A stretch of DNA of 64,000 nucleotides from Heterohyrax brucei (GCA_028571685.1 CM053164.1:37064501-37128500); one strand, 5' to 3'; positions 46,564-56,587 are shown, counted from the stretch's first letter. Program-made: numbers and translations. The notes: generated by a model not told the origin, from the sequence alone.

Positions 46564-49169
46564 CCTTAGTGGTCATTGACTCCCCTGCACCCCACGGTGA
46601 TAAGATTAAGTGGAAATCTGAGTCTCCAGTGTGGGTAGATCAATGGCCCTTGACTGAACAAAAACTCACAGCTGCCACAGCGTTAGTGCAGGAACAGCTG
46701 GCTGCTGGACATTTAGAACCAACCACCTCTCCCTGGAATACTCCTATATTTGTGATCAAAAAAGAAAAATGGGTCATGGCGACTGCTTCAGGACGTCAGA
46801 GAAATTAATAAAACCATGTTTACAATGGGGGCTCTCCAACCTGGACTTCCCTCCCCCACTGCCATTCCAGCTAACTATTTTAAAATCATTATTGATCTCA
46901 AAGATTGCTTCTTTACCATCCCTCTTCACCCACTTGATAGAGAGCGCTTTGCGTTTAGCCTCCCAGTTATTAATTTTAAAGGACCAATGCAGCGCTATCA
47001 GTGGAAAGTTCTCCCTCAGGGCATGGCCAATAGTCCCACTCTGTGTCAAAAATTTGTTGCTCAGGCTGTTGACCCTCTTAGGCATCGGTGGTCTTCCATT
47101 TATATCATTCATTACATGGATGATATTTTACTGGCAGGGGCCTCTAGTTTAGAGGTACTTAAGTGCAGCCAGGACCTAACTTGCCAACTAACTTCCCTTG
47201 GACTTCAAATTGCCCCGAACAAAATACAGCTTACTGACCCTTATTATTACCTCGGTTTTGAATTAAATAATAATCAAATCACCACTCAAAAACTTAACCT
47301 AAAAACCTCTCATCTACACACACAATGATTTTCAAAAGTTCCTGGGAGATATTAATTGGCTCCGACCGTACCTCAAACTTACAACAGGGAAATTAAAACC
47401 ATTGTTTGATACTCTTCATGGAGATGCCAGCCCCCTCTCCCCCCATCACCTTAACCCTGAGGCAAAAAGGGCCCTTCACATTGTTGAAAAGGCCATACAA
47501 CAACAACAGGTTACCTTCATAACTTATGAGCAGCCCTTTGCCCTTATTGTCTGTGCCACACAACATACACCCACGGGGGTTTTGTGGCAGAATGGCCCCC
47601 TCTTGTGGATACATCTATCCTCCACCCCAACTAAAGTTCTCCTCACCTATCCCTCCCTAGTGGCCAAACTTATAAGACTGGGCCGAGAAAAGAGCCGCCA
47701 ACATTTCGGCAGGGACCCTGACTAACTTATCCTTCCTTACACCAAAGAACAAATAGACTGGCTTTCCCAAAATGATGATGATTGGATAATAACCCTATCC
47801 AAGTTTCTAGGTACGGTTGATAACCACTATCTGTCCCATAAACTCCTTCAGTTCGTGCGGCTACATCCTTTTACCTTCCCCAAAATAACCTCTTTAAGTC
47901 CTTTGAAAGAAGCCTCTCTGGTCTTCTCAGATGGATCCTCCTCTGGCATTGCGGCATGGGTCATAAATTCACAGCCTTACAGTGCCCAATCTCCCTTTAA
48001 GTCAGCCCAGCTTGTGGAACTTTTTGCTATCTTACAGGTCTTCACAATACTACACGATGTCCCCTTCAATCTTTACACCGACAGTGCTTACATAGCTCTC
48101 TCAGTCCCAGTGTTAGAGACAGTTCCTTATATCAAACCATCTTCCAATGCTGTGTCTCTTTTTCAACAACTCCAATCCCTCATTTTAAAAAGACATACTC
48201 CTTTCTTTATTGGACACTTGCGGGCCCATGTGGACCTCCCTGGTCCACTTTCACAGGGTAATGATCTTGCAGACAAACAAACCCGCCTTGTCCTCTCAAT
48301 TACCACCGACCCTATCACTAGGGCTACACAAAGCCATGCCCTTCACCATCTCAATTCCCCGCACACTCTGCATTATGTTTAAGATTTCCAGAGAACAGGC
48401 TCGACAAATCGTTAAAGACTGTCCAGCATGTGTTACTCTCTTGCCACTCCCCCATCTGGGGGTTAACCCAAGGGGCCTACTCCCCAATGAAATCTGGCAA
48501 ATGGATGTTACCCACATTCCTGAATTTGGTAACCTCAAATATACCCATGTAACCATTGACACCTATAGTGGGTTCCTCCATGCCACCCTCCACAGTGGTG
48601 AGGCCTCTAAAAATGTTATAGCACATGTTCTCCAATGTATTGCCATCATGGGAAAGCCCCAACAAATCAAAACAGACAATGGGCCAGGCTATATATCACA
48701 AACCTTTAAAAACTTCTGTAGTCAATTCCAGATTAAACATGTAACTGGCATTCCCTATAATCCTCAGGGACAGGGCATAATAGAACGAGCTCACCAGACC
48801 CTTAAGAACACCATGTCCAAACTTAAAACAAACACTGTTTACCCCACTAAAGGTTCCCCTCGTAACCTCCTAAATCATGCATTGTTCATCCTTAATTTCC
48901 TACAATTGGATCTTAATGAAAAATCTGCAGCAGATCGCCTTTGGCACCAAGAAACTAAAAATCAATATGCCAAGGTTATGTGGAAAGATCCTATAACCCA
49001 CAAATGGCACGGTCCTGATCCGGTTCTTATCTGGGGAAGAGGCCACGCCTGTGTGTATGGCACCCCAGAGGGGGCCCCTCGGTGGTTACCCGAACATTTT
49101 GTTAAGCCCATTAATGATAAACCCCCATCCAGGGAAAGAACCCCTGAGAAAGATTCTTCTTGTTTCTAG
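46557..49169 (+). pseudogene. pol: pol (reverse transcriptase, RNase H, integrase), defective
   Basis: RT fingers and palm begin with '[15 protein letters not shown]'. The catalytic YMDD is at 47113-47124. RNase H has 'VFSDGSSSGIAAWV' (about 47920) and 'LYTDSAYIAL' (about 48075). Integrase has the HH/CC zinc motif (about 48330-48445), then the catalytic D, D, E in QMDVT (48500), KTDNGPGY (48669) and GIIERAH (48777). The frame is broken by shifts near 46765 (frame 0 to 1), 47320 (1 to 2) and 48375 (2 to 0), plus a TAA at 47723. The integrase part is open to TAG at 49167. Product once copied viral RNA and inserted the DNA; this copy cannot make a full chain. Confidence 0.93.
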
Positions 49170-49170
49170 A
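49156..49170 (+). promoter_or_regulatory. Candidate env splice acceptor overlapping the pol stop
   Basis: The pyrimidine-rich 'ttcttcttgtttctag' ends in AG at 49168-49169, so the TAG that ends pol is also the acceptor. The exon would begin three bases before the env ATG at 49173. With the donor at 43732 this would give a simple spliced env mRNA. Assignment is by consensus only. Confidence 0.6.
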
Positions 49171-49172
49171 TC

Positions 49173-50612
49173 ATGAAAATTGTCATCCTGTTAATAATCC
49201 TCACTCCGCCGGCGCATGGAGGATTCGGAGGCCCTGTGAACAAACAACAACTCATCAACACCTTGTTCGGTAACCCCTGCGACTGCGGAGGAGGTACCCA
49301 AAGGAATCAGCCCACTAGTTATACCCGCTCAAATGACTGCGGAGATAAAACTGCTTTCTTAACCCATTCATCCCAACTTGGAGGGGGATACAAACAGGAG
49401 TGGACATGTGTGACCAAACCTCGAACCATCCCCTCAGTAAACGGCCAGCCAGGGCCTTGTACCGATAAGTGCTCGATACTGACCCAAATGCACTCCACTT
49501 GTTACCAAACTTCCCAATCCTGTAGTAAAGACGGCCAAGTATATCTAACTGCTGTCCAAGAAAAGCAATATCGGGGCTCCACAGGGGGTGACTGGGACAC
49601 GTCACCAGGAGGTGGCAGTAAATATAGTCAAGCCTCTTGTGCAGGAAAAGTCGGTGACCATGTATGCTGGCCTCCAAAACAACCTATTCACGTATCAGAC
49701 GGTGGTGGGCCATCAGACAGAGCCAGGGAGGCTGTAGTACAAGCAAAAACCAATCAGCTCATTGCCCAGCAGTATCCTTCTCTTAGTCGTCACCCCTTGG
49801 CTCTCCCGAAGCCTCGGACTATTAACTTGGATACTGAAACCGATAACGTTCTTAAAACCACCCATAAAGTCTTGAATTCCTCCAACCCCTCCCTGGCTAG
49901 CGATTGTTGGCTATGCATGACTCTTGGGTCTCCCATGCCAACAGCTATTCCCACAAACAACTCCTCTACACTTTCATCCAGTAACTGTAGCCTCAGCCCA
50001 CCTTTTCGAACACAGCCTGTTGGCTTTAATTCTTCCCATTGCTACCAAGGGTCATTCCAAAATAACAGCTTTGATCTAGATGTCGGATTTATAACATTTA
50101 ATAATTGTACCAATACCACCAACCATACAGAGCCCCTCTGTCCAGCCCCTGGACAGGTTTTTATATGTGGAAATAACTTAGCCTATACAGCCTTACCCAG
50201 AAACTGGACAGGACTCTGTGTTCAGCCTAACCTCCTCCCAGATATTTCTATCATATCAGGGGACACCCCTGTCCCTGTCCCCAGTTTTAATTACATAGCC
50301 GGACGATCAAAACGAGCCCTCCAATTCATACCCCTTCTTGTGGGCCTGGGAGTTGCCGGGGCTACAGCCACAGGCTCTGCCAGCCTGGGCATCGCCATAG
50401 ACAAATACAATAAGTTATCCCATCAATTAATAGACGATGTCCAAACCCTCTCCGGTACTATCAATGATTTACAAGATCAGATTGACTCCTTAGCTGAGGT
50501 AGCCTTACAAAATCAAAGGGGCTTAGACCTTCTTACTGCAGAAAAAGGCGGTATCTGTTTAGTTTTACAGGAACACTGCTGCTTCTATGCCAATAAATCC
50601 GGGATTGTCTGA
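49173..50612 (+). CDS. env: env, 479-codon open frame: surface unit and truncated transmembrane unit
   Basis: It starts four bases after the pol stop. Residues 1-16 are a signal peptide (MKIVILLIILTPPAHG). The surface unit is cysteine-rich, with an SDGGGX2DX2R motif at residues 175-185 (seen as SDGGGPSDRAR), a CWLC isomerase-type motif at 245-248, and about nine N-glycosylation sequons, mostly in 250-350. A furin site RSKR is at 378-381, followed by a hydrophobic glycine/alanine-rich fusion peptide. An immunosuppressive-type segment is at about 445-461 and CX6CC at 462-470. The frame ends at TGA 50610, before the membrane anchor. Class: gammaretroviral/type-D Env. SDGGGX2DX2R is known from the group that uses ASCT2 (SLC1A5). 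As it stands the product would be secreted, not membrane-bound. Confidence 0.93.
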   Translation: MKIVILLIILTPPAHGGFGGPVNKQQLINTLFGNPCDCGGGTQRNQPTSYTRSNDCGDKTAFLTHSSQLGGGYKQEWTCVTKPRTIPSVNGQPGPCTDKCSILTQMHSTCYQTSQSCSKDGQVYLTAVQEKQYRGSTGGDWDTSPGGGSKYSQASCAGKVGDHVCWPPKQPIHVSDGGGPSDRAREAVVQAKTNQLIAQQYPSLSRHPLALPKPRTINLDTETDNVLKTTHKVLNSSNPSLASDCWLCMTLGSPMPTAIPTNNSSTLSSSNCSLSPPFRTQPVGFNSSHCYQGSFQNNSFDLDVGFITFNNCTNTTNHTEPLCPAPGQVFICGNNLAYTALPRNWTGLCVQPNLLPDISIISGDTPVPVPSFNYIAGRSKRALQFIPLLVGLGVAGATATGSASLGIAIDKYNKLSHQLIDDVQTLSGTINDLQDQIDSLAEVALQNQRGLDLLTAEKGGICLVLQEHCCFYANKSGIV

Positions 50613-50918
50613 AACAAGATAAAGGATTTACAAGAAGATCTACAAAACAGATGAAGAAAACTACAAGAAAATCCATTTTGGACTGGACTGAACGGATTCC
50701 TTCCCTATCTCCTCCCCATCCTCGGCCCCCTTCTCGGTTTAGTGTTAATTCTGTCTTTTGGCCCTTGGGCCTTCAAAAGACTTACAAGCCTTATCAAACA
50801 GCAGATAGACTCCGCTTTAGCTAAACGTATCCAGGTTCACTATCATTGCCTGGCAGTTGATGAAGAATATGCCACCAATAACGGATACTCCGACTTCCTT
50901 CCTCAGGGAACAGCATGA
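50613..50918 (+). pseudogene. env: env 3' remainder: membrane anchor and tail, cut off by stops
   Basis: It is in the same frame as env after the TGA at 50610. A second TGA is at 50652-50654. Beyond it the frame is open to TGA at 50916. It encodes a hydrophobic membrane span ('YLLPILGPLLGLVLILSF') and a cytoplasmic tail with a 'YHCLAVDEEY' segment. The coding sequence is well kept, but is not joined to the open part. Confidence 0.88.
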
Positions 50919-51190
50919 GAAGTAGAGGCATGCTTACCTCCTCACCAGTGTGCAAGAGAGGTATGGGCATCGGGAGAAGTGCGAAGCAAAGCATTGCAAG
51001 GAAAGTTATCATAAACTCCTCTACCTTTCCCTGGGGCACACCTGGCTTGCATAGAGGTTGGTATCTGTCACAATATCAGGGCGGCTCTACCTCTTCTCCC
51101 CAAAAGATACCAAGAGCCAAAAATTACTTGGAGGAGCCGTGGTCAATACCCCCTCTCCCGATTAAAGCCCACCTCCCAACAAACAAAACA
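50919..51190 (+). other. Non-coding region between env and the 3' LTR
   Basis: About 270 bp without a gene. In type-D retroviruses this interval holds the constitutive RNA transport element. I see short inverted matches ('gtagaggc' at 50922 and 'cctctacc' at 51017) but no structure I can name with confidence. The 165-codon frame that crosses it into the LTR is not supported as a gene. Confidence 0.5.
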
Positions 51191-51203
51191 AAAAGGGAGG
51201 AGA
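51191..51203 (+). promoter_or_regulatory. PPT: Polypurine tract
   Basis: aaaagggaggaga directly precedes the 3' LTR. The tract primes plus-strand DNA synthesis. Confidence 0.93.
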
Positions 51204-51530
51204 TGTCAGGGGCCATGAGGAAGCCTCAGGCCCCTAACAAACAGGAAGTCTGGCTAGTCCCTGAGAATGCGCGCACGCGTCACTGCCTAACGTCAACTGT
51301 ACAGGCATACTGTCTGCCCAATCATAGAACGCCAACTGTCTCATACCAGCTATCTTCCGATCCTAAGCCCTTCCCCTCCCCAACTTCTATATATATTACT
51401 CTGCTACAATAAAACCTCGAGGCTTGATCAGAATTTTGTCTTGCCTCCATTTCTTCGCATCCCTTGCTCCACTTCCATTTTCACAGGCTCCCCCTCGTCC
51501 CTCTGTTGATTCGCCCCGCGGGTCGGGGCA
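51204..51530 (+). mobile_element. LTR: 3' LTR (327 bp)
   Basis: The same TG..CA ends as the 5' LTR. TATA-like box at 51388-51397 and AATAAA at 51408-51413. It lacks about 20 bp that the 5' LTR has after 'gagaacgcgcacacacgttc'; here the region is compact and CG-rich (51268-51281). Confidence 0.97.
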
Positions 51531-51567
51531 CTAAAGTACAAACAAAAAAAAAAGAAAAAAGAAGAAA
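51531..51567 (+). repeat. Target duplication and resumed old-L1 tail
   Basis: ctaaag (51531-51536) is the second copy of the provirus target duplication. It is followed by the A-rich tail of the old L1 that the provirus interrupted. Confidence 0.9.
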
Positions 51568-52603
51568 ATATGTATCAATTCAGTGTATGGATAACCATAT
51601 CCTTTTGGAGGCTGTGGACAACCCTGCCCAAAGGGCCTATATTGGCTTGTTTTCTACTAGATGACATAAACGTTCTCTTCATACTGTGTATCCGTGTCTT
51701 TACTTTCTGTATCCTGTTAAGGTGTCCATATGCCCTCAAAATAAAAGTACCCTACTAAAAACAGTGAAAGTAAACACAAAATAGATTGAATGTGGGGAAA
51801 AAATGGAAAGGAAAACATATTAAACACTGTCTGAGATCCAGAGTGGTAGTCTCAAAACAATATTTCTCTGTTGCTTTCCCTGCCTATTCTAGTATCCTAG
51901 TAACTCCTCTGATTCTTCCTGAAGAATCCTTTGAATCTTTGTGCAATACTTCACATGTGATTGCTGAGTTGGTTCACTTTGCTGCTTGGAAATGGCTGTT
52001 TTTACTCTTCTGTCTTCAGAGGCCATTTAAAGGTGACATCCCTGCCACCTGGTGACTCTCACTGAGCTTGGTCCCAAGGCTGCCAATGCTTGGTGTCAAA
52101 TTGCTGATGTTTGTGCTAGTGATGCCACTTCTTGTCCCTACTGAAGCTGCTGGCTCCAAGGCGTTGACGTTTCACCACCCTCACTGCCCCATACATCTGT
52201 GTTTTCCTGAACAGGAGAAATTTCTGTCAATTCACAGAATCAGAAAATTATATTCTCTTCTGATATCTTTTATCTTATGAACACTGTGGAGTCTGAAACC
52301 CTCCTTGTTTATTTCTTTAGGCTGGCTGCTAGATAGCTTCTGGCTATTTCTGCATTGTATTCCTAGGAGGTAGAGAGGACTGTAGTGTTTTCACGGTAGT
52401 TTGATGAGTTTGGGGCTTTGTTTCACCCTTGTGTTTTCACATGTCTTCTATTTATCCAGTCATTTATTTAATATTGTATTTAATCACCTAAACAACAATG
52501 TAAGGCTAAAAATGAAGAAGAGAAAGAAAGAGAGTGATAGAGAAAGAGAGACAGAGAGAAATCTGAAATAGAGAATAGGACAAAGTCAGTTAATACAACT
52601 ATT
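51568..52603. other. Unassigned sequence with a purine-rich GA tract
   Basis: No gene is supported. The short open frames at 51786-52055 and 52068-52280 have no recognised domain. 52508-52580 is almost pure purine with GA/GAAA repeats. Confidence 0.45.
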
Positions 52604-55096
52604 CTTCAAAATTTACATAGCCACAACCAAAGTCAAAGATGAAGAAATCAAAGATTTTTACCAGATTCTGCAGTCAAAAATTGATCGAACATGCAATCAG
52701 CTGCATTGATAATTACTGGCGATTGGAATGCAAAAGTTGGAAACAAAGAAGAAAGATCTACAGTTGGAAAATATGGTCTTGGTGATAGAAATGGTGCTGG
52801 AGATCGCATGACAGAGTTTTGCAAGACCAGTGACTTCTTCACTGCAAATACCTTTTTTAACCAGCATAAACAGTAACTATACACATAGACCTCATGAGAT
52901 AGGGTACACAGGAATCAAATTGACTGCATCTGTGGAAAGAGATGATGGTAAAGCTCAATATCATGAGTCATAACAAGACCAGGTACTGACTGTGGAACAG
53001 ATCATAATTTCTCATCAGTAAGTTCAAACTGAAACTGTAGAAAATTAGAACAAGTCCACAAGAGCCAAAGTTTTAGCTTCAGTATGTACCATCTGATTTT
53101 AGAGACCATCTCAGGAACAGATTTCATGTGTTGAGCACTAACGACCAAAGGCCAGATGAATTGTGGAATGACATTAAAGACATCATACATGAAGAAAGCA
53201 AAAGGTCAGTAAAAGCACAGGAAAGAAAGAAAAGACCAAATTGGATATCAAAAGAGACTCTGAAACTTGCTCTTCACTGTTGAGTAGCTAACTCAAAAGG
53301 AAGAAATGATGAAGCAAAATAGCTGGACAGAAGATTTCAAAAACAGCTCAAGAAGACAAAGTAAAATATTATAGTGACATGTGCAAAGAGTTGGAGATAG
53401 AAAACTAAAAGGAAAGAACATGCTCTGTGCTTCTCAACCTATAAGAACTGAAGAAAAATTCAAGCCTTGAGTTGCAGTAGTGAAGGATACTGCAGGGAAA
53501 ATATTAAACAATTCAGGAAGTATCAAAAGAAGATGGAAGGAATACACAGAATCATTATGTCAAAAAGAATTGGTTGATGCTCAAACATTTCGACAGGTAG
53601 TATGTGATCAGGAACCAACTGATAGTAATGAAGGAACAAGTCAAAGCTGCATTGAAAGCATTGGCAAAAAACAAGCCTCCAGGAATTGGTGGAATATCAA
53701 TGGAGCACTGTAAGTGCTCATTCAACTATGTCAACAAATTTGGAAGTCAGCTAACTGACTGACTGGAAGAGATCCATATTTATGCCTATTCCCTGGAAAG
53801 GTGACCCAGCCGAACGTGGAAATTATCAAACAATGTCATTAACATCTCACACAAGTAAAATTTTGCTAAAAATAATTCAAAAGTAATTGTAACTAATGCA
53901 TTGATACAGAACTGCTAGAAATTCAAGCTGGATTCAGAAGAGGATTTAAAACCAGGGATATTGTTGCTGATGTCAGATGCACCTTGGCTGAAAGCAGAGA
54001 ATACCAGAAAGATGTTTATCTGTGTTTGACTGACTATGCAAAGGCATTTGACTTTGTGGAACATAAAAAATTATGGATAACACTGTGGAGAATAGTAATT
54101 CCAGAACACTTAATTGTGCTCATGAGGAAGCTGTATATGGATCAAGAGGCAGTGATTTGAACAGAACAAGAGGACACTGTGTGGTATAAAGTCAGGAAGG
54201 GGTGCATCAGGGTTGTATCCTTTTACTAAACCTTTTCAGTCTGTATGCAGAGCAAATAATCCAAGAAGCCACACTATACAAAGAAAAACAAGGCATCAGG
54301 ATTGGAGGAAGTGTCATTAACAGTATGTATTATACAGATGACATAACCTTGCTTGCTGAAAGTGAAGAGGATTTGGTGAAGATGAAAGACTACAGCCTTC
54401 AGTATGGGTTGCATCTCAACATGAAGAAAACAAAAATCCTCACAACTGGACCAGTAAGCAACTTCTTCATAAATGGAAAAAATATTGAGGTTGTCAAAGA
54501 ATTCATTTTACTTGGTTTCATAATCAATGCCCATGAAAGCAGCAGTCAAGAAATCAAAAGATGCATTGCTTTGGGCAAATCTGCTTCAAAAGACATCTTT
54601 AAAGTGTTGAAAAGTAAAGATGACAGCTAGAAGACTAAGGCGCATCTGACTCAAGCCATGGTATTTTCAGTCACATCTTATGCATGTGAAATCTGGACAA
54701 TGAATAAGGAAGACAGAAGAGAAATTGATGCCTTTGAATTGTGTTGGAGAAGAATACTGAATGTATCATGGGCTGCCAAAAGAACAAACAGGTCTCTTCT
54801 AGAAGAAGTACAACCAGAGTACCCCTTGGAAGCACGGATGACAAGACTGTGTCTTACATACGTTGGACATGCTGTCAAGAAGGATCAGTCTCTGGAGAAG
54901 AACATTATGCTTAGTAGGGTGGAGGGTCAGTGAAAAAAGAGGAGGGCCCTCGATGAGACAGTGGCTGCAACAATGGGCTTAAGCATAAAAGCAGTTGTGG
55001 ACATGGCACAAGACTGGGCAGTGTTTTGTTCTGTTGTGCATAGGGTCGCTGTGAGTTGGAGCTGACTTGAGGGCACATAACAACAACAACAACAAA
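52604..55096 (+). mobile_element. RTE/BovB-type LINE, plus strand, 5'-truncated
   Basis: Endonuclease, then reverse transcriptase, then a short 3' UTR ending in (ACA)n at 55079-55096, the usual RTE tail. It is about 2.5 kb against 3.2-3.3 kb for a complete element. Its 3' end abuts the mariner remnant. The endonuclease start is homologous to the RTE piece at 10.84-10.91 kb. Confidence 0.92.
52640..54933 (+). pseudogene. RTE endonuclease-reverse transcriptase, broken
   Basis: The APE-type endonuclease has 'IITGDWNAKVGNKEERSTVG' (about 52705) and 'TSDFFTANTFF' (about 52828). The RT begins about 53.5 kb and holds 'CLTDYAKAFDFVEHKKLW' (about 54024). In the open piece 54202-54630 the catalytic motif reads YTDD where FADD or YADD is usual. 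The C-terminal part 54658-54933 includes 'YACEIWTMNKEDRREIDAFE' and 'RRILNVSWAAKRTNRSLLEE', characteristic of RTE/BovB. Many stops and shifts separate the pieces. Confidence 0.9.
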
Positions 55097-55915
55097 CTGT
55101 AAGCTTGGTTAACTTTGTCCAGTTGGTACAAATTCATAATGAACAATCCCTCTGGTATTAAAAAAGATTAGCAGCACTGTTTTGAGCCTTGATTTGGCCT
55201 GATGGAAATTTTTGATTGTGGAAAATTGGCTGACTTTCAATGTGAACTTTCATGCTTTGTTTCAGAACCATGTTGGTACACCTATGTTTCGTTACCAGTG
55301 ATAACATGGCCGCAAACATCGCCTTGCGTCTCCAAAAGGTCTTGGCAAACTTTGACTCTCCTTTGCTCTTGTTCATCAGTGAGCCCCTTCAGGATGGTGT
55401 TTGCACACATCTTTTGTATGTCAAGATTTTCCTGTTTCTCTATTGATATTTACTTAGTTTATTGTGCTTGTCACAATCAGCTGATGATTTTGATGCACAA
55501 TTTGATGAATTTTTGCAATGTTTTCATCAGTTTTCCTTGCTATTCTGACCTCTCTTCATCAGTGATGCTTTCTCTTCTCTCAGAAAAATATTTAATTCAT
55601 TTGCATGCTGCCATTTTCTTCATGGCATTATTCCCATCAGCTTGGATTAACATGCCCCTGATTTCATTTCCATTCTTGCCAAGTTTAACAAGAAATTTAA
55701 CGTTTGTTCATTGTTCTGATTCAAGCTCTGACATTGTCACGACAGCACACAAAATCATGCAACAATGATGAATGCCACTCAGCCACATGTTGACACAAAC
55801 ACAGCTGTGAGACACTGATAGACCAAGGTTATGAAACCTTGCTGAGTTGTTTGTACAGTGCTGCCAATGTAAGTGCATGGTGACAAGTTAGTGAACTTAA
55901 TGGTCAGAACTCATA
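55097..55915 (-). mobile_element. mariner element remnant with transposase pseudogene
   Basis: On the minus strand, a terminal sequence ('ctgaccattaagttcactaa', from 55905) is followed by the transposase N-terminus ('NFVKLGKNGNEIRGMLIQAD', helix-turn-helix region, about 55690) and, later, the catalytic-domain segment near 55110-55180 with a degraded 'IVHYEFVP'-type motif. It is full of stops. Only about 820 bp remain, so the distal third is missing where the RTE now ends. It is a cut-and-paste transposase fossil. Confidence 0.85.
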
Positions 55916-55974
55916 TGTCAATTGACATGACAAATTTTATTAAGAAATTGTTCTGTATTCCACTTTCATGAGTG

Positions 55975-56587
55975 AAGTCTCAGGTCTTAAAAGCCAGCAA
56001 GTGATCATCTAAGATACATCTACTGGTCCCAACCCACTAGAGCAACGGAAAATGAAGAATATCAAAGACATAGGAAAAATATGAGCCCAAGAGGATAGAA
56101 CAGTCCACATAAACCAGAGACTCCATCAGCCTGAGAAAGAAAGAACTAGATGATACCCAGCTACCACCAATGACTACCCTGAGAGGGAACACCACAAAGA
56201 GTACCTGAGAGAGTGGAAGAAAATTGGAGTGCAGAGCTCAAATTCTAAAAAAAAGACAAGACTAAATGATCTGGCTGAGTTTATAAGGACCCCTGAAGAC
56301 ATTCTCCCCAGACTTTCTGTTATTCCAGAGCAAAAACCATTCCTGAAGCCAACTCTTCAAAAATTAGACTGCACTGTAAGACACAAAATAATACTGATTA
56401 AGAGTGTTTTTCTTAGCTTACATGACACTAAATGGACATCTCCTGTTTTGGAGGTGAGATAAGAAGGCAGAAGGAGATAAGAATTGGTTGAATGGACACA
56501 AGATATACAAGATGGAGAGGAGGAGTGAGCTATCACACTGCAGGGATAGCAATGAGAGTCACATAAATTTTTGTATGAGAAATTGAC
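55975..56587 (+). mobile_element. Older L1 3' UTR, plus strand
   Basis: It shows 'aggtcttaaaagccagcaag', 'catctactggtcccaaccca' and, later, 'gaatggacacaagatataca' with 'agcaatgagagtcacataaa'. The first part is the inverted homologue of 20440-20705. The 77-codon frame inside is not a gene. Confidence 0.75.

Larger units (their letters stand above)
45631..46569 (+). pseudogene. pro: pro (dUTPase, protease and G-patch), one in-frame stop
   Basis: The frame is entered by -1 shift at 45631. The dUTPase motifs are in order: SAGLDL (45757), GRGSSSLAG, GVIDNDYTG, KGKRIAQL and AFGSSD (about 46080). dUTPase would hydrolyse dUTP to keep uracil out of viral DNA. The aspartic protease has DTGA at 46177-46188. 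A glycine-rich G-patch (about 46455-46560, 'GFLPGQGLGK') closes the protein, a betaretroviral trait. A TGA at 45754-45756 lies at the start of the first dUTPase motif and separates the shift site from the enzyme domains. Downstream of it the frame is open to TAG at 46567. Confidence 0.93.
43175..51530 (+). mobile_element. Full-length endogenous betaretrovirus (type-D-like), 8.36 kb
   Basis: The provirus is complete in structure: LTR, lysine-tRNA primer site, gag, pro, pol, env, polypurine tract, LTR. The reading-frame logic (gag to pro to pol by two -1 shifts), the dUTPase and G-patch in pro, and the 6-bp duplication are betaretroviral. env is of the gammaretroviral/type-D class with a CWLC and a CX6CC motif. 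Type-D viruses such as Mason-Pfizer monkey virus have this combination. The LTRs differ by about eight substitutions over about 326 aligned bases plus one 20-bp length difference. The copy is defective in gag, pro, pol and env. It entered the 3' UTR of an old L1. Confidence 0.97.

Noticed and set aside
49315..49677. A 120-codon minus-strand frame inside env
   Set aside because: It lies antisense to a clear Env surface domain and has no domain of its own.
50915..51412. A 165-codon frame after env, possibly an accessory gene
   Set aside because: It runs through the polypurine tract into the 3' LTR, has no recognisable domain, and starts inside the env tail. No accessory gene is known at this place in the type-D layout.
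55202..55768. A 188-codon frame with possible membrane segments
   Set aside because: It is antisense to the mariner transposase remnant, which reads correctly on the minus strand.
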